In this document: positions 33,721-42,776 of the stretch, piece by piece | How the letters are laid out: each line of letters begins with the position of its first letter | Position numbering within the stretch: the first letter of the stretch is position 1 | Assembly: GCF_016904955.1 (NCBI RefSeq) | Contig: NZ_JADIKE010000039.1 | Span: 310,001 to 374,000 of the forward strand | Length of the DNA stretch: 64,000 nucleotides | Reading direction: 5' to 3' | Source of the DNA: Dyella flava | GTDB taxonomy: Bacteria; Pseudomonadota; Gammaproteobacteria; Xanthomonadales; Rhodanobacteraceae | Notes under the pieces: generated by a model | What the model saw: the letters and a program-made list of their open reading frames with translations, nothing else | What the model was told of the DNA's origin: nothing | Databases searched by the model: none | Program-made: the position numbers and the translations under genes

Positions 33721-35235
33721 GTGATACGAGGATATGTTTCACGGGGATGGTTCAGTCGCGATCTGCTCGGGTCCATCGTGGTGTTCCTGGTGGCGCTGCC
33801 TTTGTGCATGGGTATCGCCATTGCGTCAGGCATGCCGCCGGCAGCCGGTCTGGTGACCGGCATTGTCGGCGGCGTGGTAGTAGGGGCGATTTCCGGATCG
33901 CCTCTGCAGGTCAGCGGTCCCGCCGCAGGTTTGGCGGTGCTGGTGTTCGAGCTGGTGCGCGAACACGGTGTGGCTGCGCTTGGGCCGGTGGTCCTGTTGG
34001 CCGGCCTGATCCAGATCGTTGCCGGCCTGGGCCGGGTAGGCGTGTGGTTCCGGATGATTTCACCCGCCGTGGTGGCGGGCATGTTGTCGGGTATCGGCAT
34101 CCTGATTGTCGCTTCGCAGTTGCATGTGCTCATCGACGCCCTGCCCAAGGCGCGTGGACTGGAAAACTTTGCGGCTTTACCAGGCGCCCTGATGGATGCC
34201 ATGAGTGGTGGAGCCGGCAGCATGGTGGCGTTACTGGTTGGTCTGGCGACGATCGCCATCATGCTTGGCTGGGAAAAACTGCGGCCGCCGTCATTACGCT
34301 TCGTGCCGGGCGCGTTGCTCGCCGTGGTCGCGGTGACGGCGACGGTGCAGTGGCTGGGTGCGGATGTGAAAAAGGTCGAAGTGCCTTCGAATCTGCTTGC
34401 AGCGATATCGTTGCCGACTTTCGAAAGCCTTGCTGCCTTGTCGCAGCCGTCACTGCTGTTGGCCGCTTTGACTTTTGCATTGATCGCAAGCGCGGAAACC
34501 CTGCTTTCGGCCGCCGCGGTCGATCGCATGCACGGCGGCGCGCGTACCCACTACGATAGGGAGCTGACTGCGCAAGGCGTGGGCAATCTGATCTGCGGCG
34601 TGCTGGGCGCCTTGCCGATGACCGGCGTTATCGTGCGCAGTGCGGCCAATGTGCAAGCCGGTTCGGCGACACGCATGGCGACGATCATGCATGGTGGCTG
34701 GATCCTGGTGTTCGCGATGCTGTTGCCGTGGCTGATGCGTATGACGCCAGTAGCCTGTCTGGCCGGCATCCTGGTTTTTACGGGCATCAAGATGGTGAAC
34801 CTCAAGCAGATGAAGGCACTTGCTGCTTACGGTCGCAGTACGGCCTTGATCTATCTGGTGACAACCCTCGCCATCGTGGCTACGGACCTGCTTACGGGTG
34901 TGTTGATCGGGTTTGCTTTGTCCCTGTTGCGTTTGGTTTGGCAGTTCTCGCAGCTGCGGATAGGCCTGGATCAGCACGCCGAACCGGGTACCAGTCGGCT
35001 TCGGCTCGATGGATCCGCAACCTTCCTCAAAGTACCGGCGCTGGCGCGTGTGTTGGAGCGCGTGCCGCCAAATACGCGGCTAATGCTCGAGCTGGACCGC
35101 CTCAATCATGTTGATCAGGCTTGCCTGGAGTTGCTGGCCGATTGGGGGCGTCATGCGCCTGCTCGCGGTAGCGAGCTCGTGGTGGACTGGTCTGCCTTAC
35201 AGCGGCGTGTGGAAGGAACACGGCAAGCAGCATAG
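33721..35235 (+). CDS. SulP-family anion transporter (sulfate or bicarbonate permease)
   Basis: The 504-residue protein begins with GTG at 33721, with GAGGAG about 7 bases before it. It has about 10-12 membrane helices. SulP marks include the first helix SIVVFLVALPLCMGIAIASG, the ISGSPLQVSGPAAGLAVLV segment, and RMHGGARTHYDRELTAQGVG with NLICGVLGALPMTGVIVRSAA. A shortened C-terminal STAS-like domain follows (RLRLDGSATFLKVPALARVL). SulP proteins of this type carry sulfate, bicarbonate or dicarboxylates with sodium or protons. Coupling to the carbonic anhydrase points to bicarbonate. The substrate cannot be read from sequence. Confidence 0.9.
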   Translation: MIRGYVSRGWFSRDLLGSIVVFLVALPLCMGIAIASGMPPAAGLVTGIVGGVVVGAISGSPLQVSGPAAGLAVLVFELVREHGVAALGPVVLLAGLIQIVAGLGRVGVWFRMISPAVVAGMLSGIGILIVASQLHVLIDALPKARGLENFAALPGALMDAMSGGAGSMVALLVGLATIAIMLGWEKLRPPSLRFVPGALLAVVAVTATVQWLGADVKKVEVPSNLLAAISLPTFESLAALSQPSLLLAALTFALIASAETLLSAAAVDRMHGGARTHYDRELTAQGVGNLICGVLGALPMTGVIVRSAANVQAGSATRMATIMHGGWILVFAMLLPWLMRMTPVACLAGILVFTGIKMVNLKQMKALAAYGRSTALIYLVTTLAIVATDLLTGVLIGFALSLLRLVWQFSQLRIGLDQHAEPGTSRLRLDGSATFLKVPALARVLERVPPNTRLMLELDRLNHVDQACLELLADWGRHAPARGSELVVDWSALQRRVEGTRQAA

Positions 35236-35253
35236 CCATTGGCAGTGATACTT

Positions 35254-35291
35254 CACGCCGTCGTCCTGGCGAGGGTCGGGGCGACGGCGTG
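35254..35291. repeat. Hairpin derived from family A repeat between convergent sulP and nth genes
   Basis: CACGCCGTCG/CGACGGCGTG form a perfect 10-base-pair stem. The inner part (GTCGTCCTGGCGAGGGTCGG) matches the family A arm at all but three positions. It lies between two convergent genes and could end both transcripts, although no T-tract is present. Confidence 0.6.
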
Positions 35292-35344
35292 CTTGAGCTA
35301 AGCCGCGAACGTGCAGGTCGTTGGCATTGCCGTGCAGCGACGGA

Positions 35345-35983
35345 TTAATTGGCGGACGTTTTTTCTTTATACCGGCAAAGATCCCGAATCACGCATTGCG
35401 GACAATCTGGCTTGCGTGCCTTGCATACATAGCGCCCATGCAGGATCAACCAATGATGCGCGTCCTGCTTGAATTCTGGTGGCACGATCTTTTCCAGCTT
35501 GTCTTCAACCGCGCGTACATCTTTGCCCGGCGCCAGGCCGGTGCGATTGGCGACCCGGAAAATATGGGTGTCCACTGCGATGGTGGGATGGCCGAAGGCG
35601 GTATTGAGCACCACGTTGGCTGTCTTGCGACCAACGCCAGGCAGGGCTTCGAGCGCTTCGCGATGATTCGGTACCTCACCGTTGTATTGCTCGACCAGGA
35701 TCCGGCAAAGCGCGATGACATTCTTGGCCTTGGCGTTGAATAACCCGATGGTGCTGATATATCGCTTCAGCTTTTCCTCGCCAAGATCAAGCATTGCCTG
35801 CGCGGTGTTGGCAACCGGGTAGAGCTTGCGCGTGGCCTTGTTGACGCCGACATCGGTCGCTTGTGCGGAGAGCACCACGGCCACCAGCAATTCGAACGGC
35901 GTGGTGTAGACCAATTCGGTGGTGGGGCGCGGATTGAGTTCGCGCAGCCGCGTGAACAGTTCGATCACATCCGCTTTCTTCAC
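35345..35983 (-). CDS. nth: Endonuclease III
   Basis: Nth is a bifunctional DNA glycosylase/AP lyase that removes oxidised pyrimidines. The 212-residue protein has the helix-hairpin-helix EALPGVGRKTANVVLN with catalytic Lys120, then TIAVDTHIFRVANR with Asp138. The C-terminal iron-sulfur cluster motif is CKARKPDCPQCVIRDLC (Cys-X6-Cys-X2-Cys-X5-Cys). All numbering equals the E. coli enzyme. Its ATG overlaps the rsxB stop by four bases (ATGA), the normal nth neighbour in Xanthomonadales. Confidence 0.97.
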   Translation of the reverse strand: MKKADVIELFTRLRELNPRPTTELVYTTPFELLVAVVLSAQATDVGVNKATRKLYPVANTAQAMLDLGEEKLKRYISTIGLFNAKAKNVIALCRILVEQYNGEVPNHREALEALPGVGRKTANVVLNTAFGHPTIAVDTHIFRVANRTGLAPGKDVRAVEDKLEKIVPPEFKQDAHHWLILHGRYVCKARKPDCPQCVIRDLCRYKEKTSAN

Positions 35984-36582
35984 GCTTTGGGCTCCTGTTT
36001 CTTGGCTTTGGCGCGTGCAAGCGCGTCCAGCACGTTCTGGCTGGCGCTGTGAACTTGCGCTTTGCGCGACGCGAGTTCGGCTTCGCGCTGGGCTTGTTGT
36101 GCGGCCAGGCGCACTTCGCGGCGCTGGAAATGCCGGCGTGCAAGGTCGGCGTGGTACGGATCATCGGCCTGCGCAAGCGGCATTGGTTCCAGCACGATGC
36201 AATCAACAGGGCAGGCGGGTACGCAGCGTTCGCAGCCGGTGCAATCATCTGCGATCACCGTATGCATCAGCTTGTTGGCACCGACGATCGCATCGACCGG
36301 GCATACCTGTATGCACTTGGTGCAGCCGATGCAATCGGCTTCGATGATGCGTGCCAGGGTGCGCGGTTTTTCCACGCCGTTGTCGGGGTTCAGCGGCATG
36401 GGCGCGCGCCCGAGCAGTGCGGCGAGTTTGGCAATACCTTCGCTGCCGCCAGGTGGACATTGGTTGATCTCGGCCTCGCCGTCGGCGATGGCCTCTGCAT
36501 ACGGGCGGCAGCCGTGGTAGCCGCATTGTTCGCATTGCGTTTGCGGCAGCAGGGCGTCGATGCGGTCGGCTAGCGTGGTCAT
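35980..36582 (-). CDS. rsxB: RnfB/RsxB-type ferredoxin, soluble form
   Basis: The 200-residue protein has the N-terminal [4Fe-4S] motif CEQCGYHGCRPYAEAI with CPPGG. Two classical ferredoxin clusters follow (CIGCTKCIQVCPVDAI and CTGCERCVPACPVDCI), then an Ala/Lys/Arg-rich helical tail. RnfB in full Rnf/Rsx complexes has an N-terminal membrane helix. It is missing here and no other rnf genes are present, as in other Xanthomonadales. The start at 36582 (MTTLADRIDALLPQTQ) is chosen because the longer in-frame reading to 36669 is encoded partly by the repeat at 36621-36688. It may supply electrons to the iron-sulfur enzyme Nth or another partner. The partner is not evident. Confidence 0.88.
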   Translation of the reverse strand: MTTLADRIDALLPQTQCEQCGYHGCRPYAEAIADGEAEINQCPPGGSEGIAKLAALLGRAPMPLNPDNGVEKPRTLARIIEADCIGCTKCIQVCPVDAIVGANKLMHTVIADDCTGCERCVPACPVDCIVLEPMPLAQADDPYHADLARRHFQRREVRLAAQQAQREAELASRKAQVHSASQNVLDALARAKAKKQEPKA

Positions 36583-36620
36583 CGCGGTTGTGGCTGATCC
36601 TGCAAATCTTTCGCCAGATT

Positions 36621-36688
36621 GGCCCCTCACTCCAACCCCCGGATCAAGTCCGTGGCAGGCTCTCTCCACGGAGGGGAAAGAGGGTAAA
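36621..36688. repeat. Composite repeat: family C element nested in family B
   Basis: The left part GGCCCCTCACTCCAACC and the right part CTCTCTCCACGGAGGGG continuing into AAAGAGGG are the two sides of a family B hairpin as at 25561-25595. Between them lies CCCCCGGATCAAGTCCG (36636-36652), the family C core also found at 60686-60705. The layout suggests insertion of one element into another. Confidence 0.6.
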
Positions 36689-36693
36689 GCGTC

Positions 36694-38790
36694 TTAGCGT
36701 ACCGTTGCGCCTGGTTTCGCGCCGTTATCTGCATCCAGCAGGAACAAGTCGCTGCCGCCGTCACCCGCGGAAAGAATCATTCCCTCGGACAGGCCAAAGC
36801 GCATCTTGCGCGGCGCAAGGTTGGCGATAAACACCACATTGCGGCCAATCAGCTTTTCCGGTTCGGCATATGCGGCGCGGATGCCGGAGAAGATCTGGCG
36901 CTTGCCGAGCGAACCGGCATCCAGTTCAAAACGCAGCAGCTTGTCCGAGCCGTCGACGAATTCACAGGCCAGCACCTTGCCTACGCGCAGGTCGAGCTTG
37001 GCGAAATCGTCGATGCCGATGGTGGCGGTGTCTTGCGTGGCGGCGGCAGTGTTTTCGGTCATCGGCTGGCTGTCTTTCTTGGCGGGGTTCTTGGCGGCGC
37101 TTTCGGGCTCCGGCGTGGTGCCCATTGATTCTTTCGAAGCTTCGACCATCGCCTCGATGTGCTTGGGATCGATGCGCGAGAGCAGTGGCTCGAAAGCGCG
37201 AATGGTGTGATTGTGCAAGGTGGCGCAGGCCGAATCGAAATCAGCGATCGGTGCGGCCAGGAACTGCTCGGCGGCTTCCACCGTGACGGGCAGCACCGGC
37301 TTCAACAGGCCACCGAGCAAGCGGAACGCGGCCAGCGAGAACGAGCAGACCTGGTGCAGTTCTTCACGCTGATCTTCGTTCTTGGCCATCGCCCACGGCG
37401 CCTTGGCGGCGATATGGCCGTTGACCAGATCGGCAATCAGCACGAACCGGCGCATGGCTTCGGCGAACTCGCCGCTTTGATACAGCGCGGGCACGCCTTC
37501 GTAATGCGAGATCAGCACGCGCCACAATTCGTTTTGTTCTTCCGAGAACTGCGCTGCCAGGCGGCCGTCGAAGAACTTGTGCACGAAGCCCGCGGTGCGG
37601 CTGGCGATGTTCACCCATTTGCCGATCAGGTGCGAGTTGACGCGTTCCTCAAAGGCTTTGAGGTCCAGGTCCACATCCACCGGCGTGTCGCTCAACATGG
37701 CGGCGAAGTAGTAGCGCAGGAATTCCGGATGCAGGCCCGCATCCAGGTAGGTCCGCGCCTGGATGAACGTGCCGCGCGACTTGGACATCTTCGCGCCGTT
37801 CACCGTGAGATAGCCGTTCACATGCAGCGCGGTCGGCGTGCGCAGCTTCGCGCCATGCAGCATGGCGGGCCAGAACAGGCCGTGGAAGTTGATGATGTCC
37901 TTGCCGATGAAGTGATGCATCTCTGCATCGCTGTCCGGCGCCAGGAAGTCGTCGAACTTCAGTCCGGCCTTGTTGCAGAGGTTGAGGAAACTGGCGAGAT
38001 AGCCTACCGGCGCATCCAGCCATACATAGAAGAACTTGCCGGGCGCGTCAGGAATCGGGAAGCCGAAATAGGGTGCATCACGCGAGATATCCCAGTCCTT
38101 CAGGCCGCCGTCCAGCCACTCCTTCAGCTTCGCCACGACGCCTGGATTGGCCACCGGTGCGCCGTGAGTCAGCTTGCCGCCAAACCAATCGCGCAGCAGT
38201 GTTTCGAACTTGCCCAGTTCGAAGAAGTAATGCTCCGAATCGCGCAGTACCGGTGTTGCACCGGATACCACGGAATACGGATTGATCAGATCGGTCGGCG
38301 CATAGGTGGCGCCGCAATTCTCGCAATTGTCACCGTACTGATCCGGCGTACCGCATTTCGGGCAGGTGCCCTTGATGTAGCGGTCCGGCAGGAACATCAG
38401 CTTGTCCGGGTCGAACAGCTGCTGGATGCTGCGCTTGGCGATGTAGCCACTGTCGCGCAGACGCGTGTAGATCAGCGACGCCAGTTCGCGGTTCTCGTCC
38501 GAGTGCGTGGTGTAGTAATTGTCGTAGCTGAAATGGAAGGCGGCAAAGTCCGCCTCATGGCTGGCACGGATGCCTTCGATAAACGCTTCCGGCGAAAGTC
38601 CTGCCTTCTCGGCAGCCAGCATGATCGGCGTACCGTGGGCATCGTCCGCGGCCACGAAATACACCTCGTTGCCCATCATCCGCTGTGCACGGACCCAGAT
38701 ATCGGTCTGGATATAACCCAGCATATGGCCGAGGTGCAGCGGGCCATTGGCATAGGGCAGGGCATGGGTAACGAGTAGGCGTCGGGACAT
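36694..38790 (-). CDS. metG: Methionyl-tRNA synthetase
   Basis: MetG charges initiator and elongator tRNA-Met. The 698-residue class I enzyme has the HIGH-type motif ANGPLHLGHMLGYIQ, the zinc site CPKCGTPDQYGDNCENCG and the KMSKS loop AKMSKSRGTF. A C-terminal tRNA-binding (Trbp111-like) domain follows (IDDFAKLDLRVGKVLACEFV; NLAPRKMRFGLSEGMIL), attached by an Ala/Thr/Pro-rich linker near residue 570. The start at 38790 (MSRRLLVTHALPYANG) matches relatives better than the in-frame ATG at 38820. There is no strong ribosome site. It lies upstream of rsxB-nth on the same strand, separated by the composite repeat. Confidence 0.96.
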   Translation of the reverse strand: MSRRLLVTHALPYANGPLHLGHMLGYIQTDIWVRAQRMMGNEVYFVAADDAHGTPIMLAAEKAGLSPEAFIEGIRASHEADFAAFHFSYDNYYTTHSDENRELASLIYTRLRDSGYIAKRSIQQLFDPDKLMFLPDRYIKGTCPKCGTPDQYGDNCENCGATYAPTDLINPYSVVSGATPVLRDSEHYFFELGKFETLLRDWFGGKLTHGAPVANPGVVAKLKEWLDGGLKDWDISRDAPYFGFPIPDAPGKFFYVWLDAPVGYLASFLNLCNKAGLKFDDFLAPDSDAEMHHFIGKDIINFHGLFWPAMLHGAKLRTPTALHVNGYLTVNGAKMSKSRGTFIQARTYLDAGLHPEFLRYYFAAMLSDTPVDVDLDLKAFEERVNSHLIGKWVNIASRTAGFVHKFFDGRLAAQFSEEQNELWRVLISHYEGVPALYQSGEFAEAMRRFVLIADLVNGHIAAKAPWAMAKNEDQREELHQVCSFSLAAFRLLGGLLKPVLPVTVEAAEQFLAAPIADFDSACATLHNHTIRAFEPLLSRIDPKHIEAMVEASKESMGTTPEPESAAKNPAKKDSQPMTENTAAATQDTATIGIDDFAKLDLRVGKVLACEFVDGSDKLLRFELDAGSLGKRQIFSGIRAAYAEPEKLIGRNVVFIANLAPRKMRFGLSEGMILSAGDGGSDLFLLDADNGAKPGATVR

Positions 38791-38854
38791 GGCTTCGGCG
38801 CAGGCTGGAGAGCTGCGCATTATGGCACGACCGGCAACGAGTCCTTGTGATCAA

Positions 38855-38983
38855 GGGTTGGCGCAGTATGCCAACCCAGCCTGCCTCAAGCCTGTCCTGC
38901 TCGAGGTTTTGCCTGTTCGGTTTGATCTGCCTGGAATGCCGATGACCTCACCGTCACTCAAGCGAATTGCGGTGACGGTGAGG
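38855..38983 (-). other. Two stem-loops downstream of the DUF2147 gene
   Basis: CCTCACCGTCAC/GTGACGGTGAGG (12 base pairs, 14-base loop, 38946-38983) and GGGTTGGC/GCCAACCC (8 base pairs, 7-base loop, 38855-38877) lie between two minus-strand genes. They may end or protect the DUF2147 transcript. Neither has a T-tract on the minus strand. Confidence 0.5.
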
Positions 38984-39028
38984 CAGGCTGAAATCAGATC
39001 AAGCGAGTGTTGCGCACGACAACGGCAA

Positions 39029-39490
39029 CTACTGCTGGCGGATCCAGACCTGACTGCGGCCGAGCAGCGAGAAGCCGACGTAGCCATGCACGTCGAGTTT
39101 CTGTCCACCGTTGGATATGCTCAGCTTGACCTTGTAGACCGTGCCGCTTTTCGGATCGAGGATCTTGCCGCCATCCCACACATCGCCATCTTTGTGGACA
39201 CCCCACATGATGGTCATGCCTTCGATCGGCTGATCTTTCTTGTCTCCCTCGCACTTCGTGCAGACCGGGTGCGGGCCAGTTTCTGAAATCAGAACCTGCA
39301 ATACCTTGCCTTGCAGCTCACCGTTGTTGTCGGTGATCTGGATGATCGACTTCACCTTGCCGGTCTGGTCGTCCACCTGTTGCCAGGTGCCTACCGGGGT
39401 GTCGGTGGCGGCCCAGGCTACGGCGGAGCTGAGCAATAGGCAGGCGGCGAAGGCGAATTGCGGCAGCTTCGATTTGGACAGGTGTTTCAT
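39029..39490 (-). CDS. DUF2147-family secreted protein
   Basis: The 153-residue precursor has a signal peptide (MKHLSKSKLPQFAFAACLLL, cleavage near AWA/ATD). The DUF2147 pattern follows: PVGTWQQVDDQTGKVKSIIQ, then GKVLQVLISETGPHPVCTKC, GMTIMWGVHKDGDVWDGG with KILDPKSGTVYKVKLS, and a final GYVGFSLLGRSQVW. This periplasmic beta-barrel-like family is common in Gram-negative bacteria, and its function is not known. The start at 39490 is chosen for the signal peptide and the GGGAG about 10 bases before it. It is divergent from apbC. Confidence 0.88.
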   Translation of the reverse strand: MKHLSKSKLPQFAFAACLLLSSAVAWAATDTPVGTWQQVDDQTGKVKSIIQITDNNGELQGKVLQVLISETGPHPVCTKCEGDKKDQPIEGMTIMWGVHKDGDVWDGGKILDPKSGTVYKVKLSISNGGQKLDVHGYVGFSLLGRSQVWIRQQ

Positions 39491-39645
39491 CGTAAAGCGC
39501 TCCCTACGTTGGCGTATGGGGAGCCTGCCCAGCTGCTCCGGGTGGGTCAAGTTGCATTGCGCAAACCGACCGCGACGCGTTCTCCGCTACGAGCCAGGGA
39601 AGCCGTGCTGGCATAATTGACGATCCCTACAGCCACTCCTTTCTC

Positions 39646-40740
39646 ATGACGCAGGCGAATGAAGCCCTGGTACGCCGGATTCTTGGCGACCTCATCGATC
39701 CCCATACCGGCGGCCCGCTGGCCGAAGCCGTTCGTGCCGTCGGCGCGGATGGCGCCAGGGTGTCGGTGGATATTCAGCTTGGCTATCCGGCCGCCGGGGC
39801 GAGCGAGGCGTTGGCCTCGCAAGCGAAGCAGGCGCTGGAAGCGGATCCGGCCATTGATTCAGCCGCGATCTCCATCAGTAGCCGCATCCATGCACACAAG
39901 GTGCAGGGCACGCTGGCGCCGTTGGGCAATGTGAAGAACATCATTGCCGTCGCCTCCGGCAAGGGTGGGGTGGGCAAGTCCACCGTGTCGGCCAATCTGG
40001 CGCTGGCGTTGGCGGCGGAAGGGGCGAAGGTCGGCATCCTGGACGCGGACATCTACGGTCCCAGCCAACCGCGCATGCTCGGCATCAGCGGCAAACCCGA
40101 ATCGCCGGATGGCAAGAGCATCACGCCGATGACTGCGCATGGCCTGCAGGCCATGTCGATCGGTTTCCTGGTCGACGAGGAAACCCCGATGATCTGGCGC
40201 GGTCCGATGGTCACCCAGGCCATGATGCAGCTGCTCGGCGATACACGCTGGGACGTGCTCGATTACCTGATCATCGATCTGCCGCCGGGCACCGGCGACA
40301 TCCAGCTCACGCTTTCGCAAAAGGTGCCGGTGGCCGGTGCGGTGATCGTCACCACGCCGCAGGACATCGCCCTGCTCGATGCGCGCAAGGCGCTGAAGAT
40401 GTTCGAGAAGGTGGAAGTGCCGGTGCTGGGCATCGTGGAGAACATGGCCACGCATATCTGCACGAACTGCGGCCATGAAGAACACATCTTCGGTGCCGGT
40501 GGCGGCGAGCGCATGGCCGAGCAATATCACGTGCCGTATCTGGGCTCGTTGCCGCTGGATATCCGCATTCGCGAGCAGGCTGATGGCGGTACGCCGACCG
40601 TGGCGGCCATGCCCGATTCGGATCTGGCTGCGCGCTACCGCGACATCGCCCGCAACACGGCCGGCCGGCTGTCGCGCCAGCCGCGCAATAAATCGCTGGG
40701 GCTCGGCAAGATCATCGTGCAGGGCACGCCTGCCGCATAA
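39646..40740 (+). CDS. apbC: Iron-sulfur cluster carrier protein, Mrp/ApbC family
   Basis: ApbC/Mrp is a P-loop ATPase that carries and delivers [4Fe-4S] clusters. The 364-residue protein has an N-terminal MIP18-like domain (ALVRRILGDLIDPHTGGPL, though without the usual Cys), the deviant Walker A IIAVASGKGGVGKSTVSANL, the GILDADIYGPSQPRMLG and IIDLPPGTGDIQLTLSQ motifs, and the cluster-binding pair CTNC (HICTNCGHEEHIFG). All key residues are present. It starts after a divergent promoter region shared with the DUF2147 gene. The order apbC then dcd is usual in this group. Confidence 0.95.
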   Translation: MTQANEALVRRILGDLIDPHTGGPLAEAVRAVGADGARVSVDIQLGYPAAGASEALASQAKQALEADPAIDSAAISISSRIHAHKVQGTLAPLGNVKNIIAVASGKGGVGKSTVSANLALALAAEGAKVGILDADIYGPSQPRMLGISGKPESPDGKSITPMTAHGLQAMSIGFLVDEETPMIWRGPMVTQAMMQLLGDTRWDVLDYLIIDLPPGTGDIQLTLSQKVPVAGAVIVTTPQDIALLDARKALKMFEKVEVPVLGIVENMATHICTNCGHEEHIFGAGGGERMAEQYHVPYLGSLPLDIRIREQADGGTPTVAAMPDSDLAARYRDIARNTAGRLSRQPRNKSLGLGKIIVQGTPAA

Positions 40741-40994
40741 GCGGCGCATGGCGTGCCGCGCCGCTGCAAGAGCCCGTGGACTGAATGGTCCGCGGCCCGG
40801 CATGCCCGGACCAGCCGGTGCTGCGCAGATCCTTGCGAGCCCGGAACGCCGTCTGGAGCTGCGCACGGTACCGGCATGCCTTAACGCCAGCCAAGATGGG
40901 CGGTAGCCGACTGGCACAGTGGCCGTCAGACCATGTATTTTTGACGCTTTGCGCCCGGGGGAGCCTGGCGCATTCCAGGAGCACCGGAGTCCGC

Positions 40995-41561
<567 letters not shown>

Positions 41562-41645
41562 ACGCAGGGTTCAGTCATCTCATCCACCTTTACGGGGCGG
41601 CGCTAAACTCTGCCACGCCTCACCGAATATTTGCAGGAGATCCGC

Positions 41646-42164
41646 ATGATCCGTACTTCCACGTTGCCGAGTCGCGGCGCTGCCGTGCTTCTGTTCGGCA
41701 GCCTGCTGGTGCTTGGCGGTTGCCATCGCGGCGCAACCAAAGACACGATCCCGACCGTACAGACGCAAAGTCAGTTCGACATGACGATCAAGGCGTACAA
41801 GAGCGGTCAGTTTCTGATCGATGGCGCCGTGCTTTCCGCGTTGGATACCGGCAGCCACTTCGCTTATCTGAAGGACACCGGCCGGTTGCCCAAGACCGTA
41901 TTGTTAGTGCCTAGCGATGATTCCGGGATCCGCAAGCAGCATCTGCAGTACCTGGCGCGTCTGCAGCTCGATTACGGTTTTGTCGCCTATTACGACGACG
42001 GCGGCAAGCTGGCGCGCATCAACCCGCTCGAAACCAAGGCCCGTGCGCTGGAGGATTACCACGCGCCGGTGCAGGAAAGTGATGAGCAGAAGGGCAAGGA
42101 GGCCGGCAGCAGTCCCAGTGATGTTCCCAGTGGCCAGCCCGGCGGTCTGCCCGGCGGCATATAA
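41646..42164 (+). CDS. Hypothetical lipoprotein
   Basis: The 172-residue protein has a lipoprotein signal (GAAVLLFGSLLVLGGC, lipid attachment at Cys26). The mature part has AYKSGQFLIDGAVLSALDTG and VLLVPSDDSGIRKQHLQYLA, then a low-complexity tail rich in Ser, Pro and Gly (SPSDVPSGQPGGLPGG). CAGGAG lies 7 bases before the ATG at 41646. It is conserved-looking in its centre, which resembles small Xanthomonadales lipoproteins of unknown role. It is followed by a terminator, so the unit is probably monocistronic or ends a dcd transcript. Confidence 0.75.
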   Translation: MIRTSTLPSRGAAVLLFGSLLVLGGCHRGATKDTIPTVQTQSQFDMTIKAYKSGQFLIDGAVLSALDTGSHFAYLKDTGRLPKTVLLVPSDDSGIRKQHLQYLARLQLDYGFVAYYDDGGKLARINPLETKARALEDYHAPVQESDEQKGKEAGSSPSDVPSGQPGGLPGGI

Positions 42165-42191
42165 CGGATTCGAGTTTGCCGATGTTTGCCG

Positions 42192-42227
42192 AAACGCCCG
42201 CGCATTGCGCGGGTGTTTTGCTTTTAG
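42192..42227 (+). terminator. Rho-independent terminator
   Basis: AAACGCCCGCGC-ATT-GCGCGGGTGTTT, a 12-base-pair stem with one G-U pair, followed by TGCTTTT. It lies 28 bases after the lipoprotein gene. Confidence 0.85.
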
Positions 42228-42254
42228 TCGCGAGCAGCTTCATGCTTCAAAGCC

Positions 42255-42287
42255 GTCGTCCCGGCGAAGGCCGGGGCCCAGTGTCTT
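42255..42287. repeat. Half copy of the family A palindromic repeat
   Basis: GTCGTCCCGGCGAAGGCC, continuing GGGGCCCAGTGTCTT, is nearly identical to the left arm of the complete element at 10491-10566. The second arm is absent. Confidence 0.75.
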
Positions 42288-42353
42288 GATCCGAAAATCC
42301 CCTCGGTTGCCGCGACGATAAGGCTTTGCTGAGATGAGCAGACTGAGTGTGGA

Positions 42354-42776
42354 TCAGTGTGTGCTGGCAAGCTTTCCACGCAGCGCATCCACACGCGCCT
42401 GCAGCGCAGCTTCCTGATAAGGCTCCGCGCGCCCATGTCCCCATACCGGCCCTGGCCACGCTGCATCACCTTCCTTGCGTGCAATCACATGCACGTGCAG
42501 CTGACGCACGATGTTGCCCAGCGCACCGATATTGAGCTTGTCGCAAGGCGCGGATTCGCGCAGTGCCGTCGCGACCTGATTGACCTCCTGCCATAGCTCC
42601 TGCTGCGCGGCAGTGGGCAGATCCACTATTTCCACCGCACCGGTGCGGCGTGGTACCAGGATCAGCCACGCGTAACGGGCGTCGTTCATCAGCAGCACGT
42701 CGCACAGTGGCAGTGATGCGACGGGGTGCGTATCGGCCTGCAGGCGCGGATCGAGTGCGAAATCGATGGTTCTCAT
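42354..42776 (-). CDS. HIT-domain protein with incomplete histidine triad
   Basis: The 140-residue protein has the HIT fold: DARYAWLILVPRRTGAVEI, then the C-terminal motif IVRQLHVHVIARKEGDAAWP. In the full triad (HxHxHxx) the first His is replaced here by Gln (QLHVHVIA), while the next two remain. The catalytic His is the middle one, so nucleotide hydrolysis is still possible. Substrates of this subgroup are unknown. Its ATG at 42776 overlaps the stop of the upstream dienelactone hydrolase gene (ATGA), so the two are coupled. Confidence 0.87.
   Translation of the reverse strand: MRTIDFALDPRLQADTHPVASLPLCDVLLMNDARYAWLILVPRRTGAVEIVDLPTAAQQELWQEVNQVATALRESAPCDKLNIGALGNIVRQLHVHVIARKEGDAAWPGPVWGHGRAEPYQEAALQARVDALRGKLASTH

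Noticed and set aside
37159..38778. Long open frame on the plus strand opposite metG
   Set aside because: It mirrors the GC-rich codons of metG, has no recognisable motif or ribosome site, and metG is certain.
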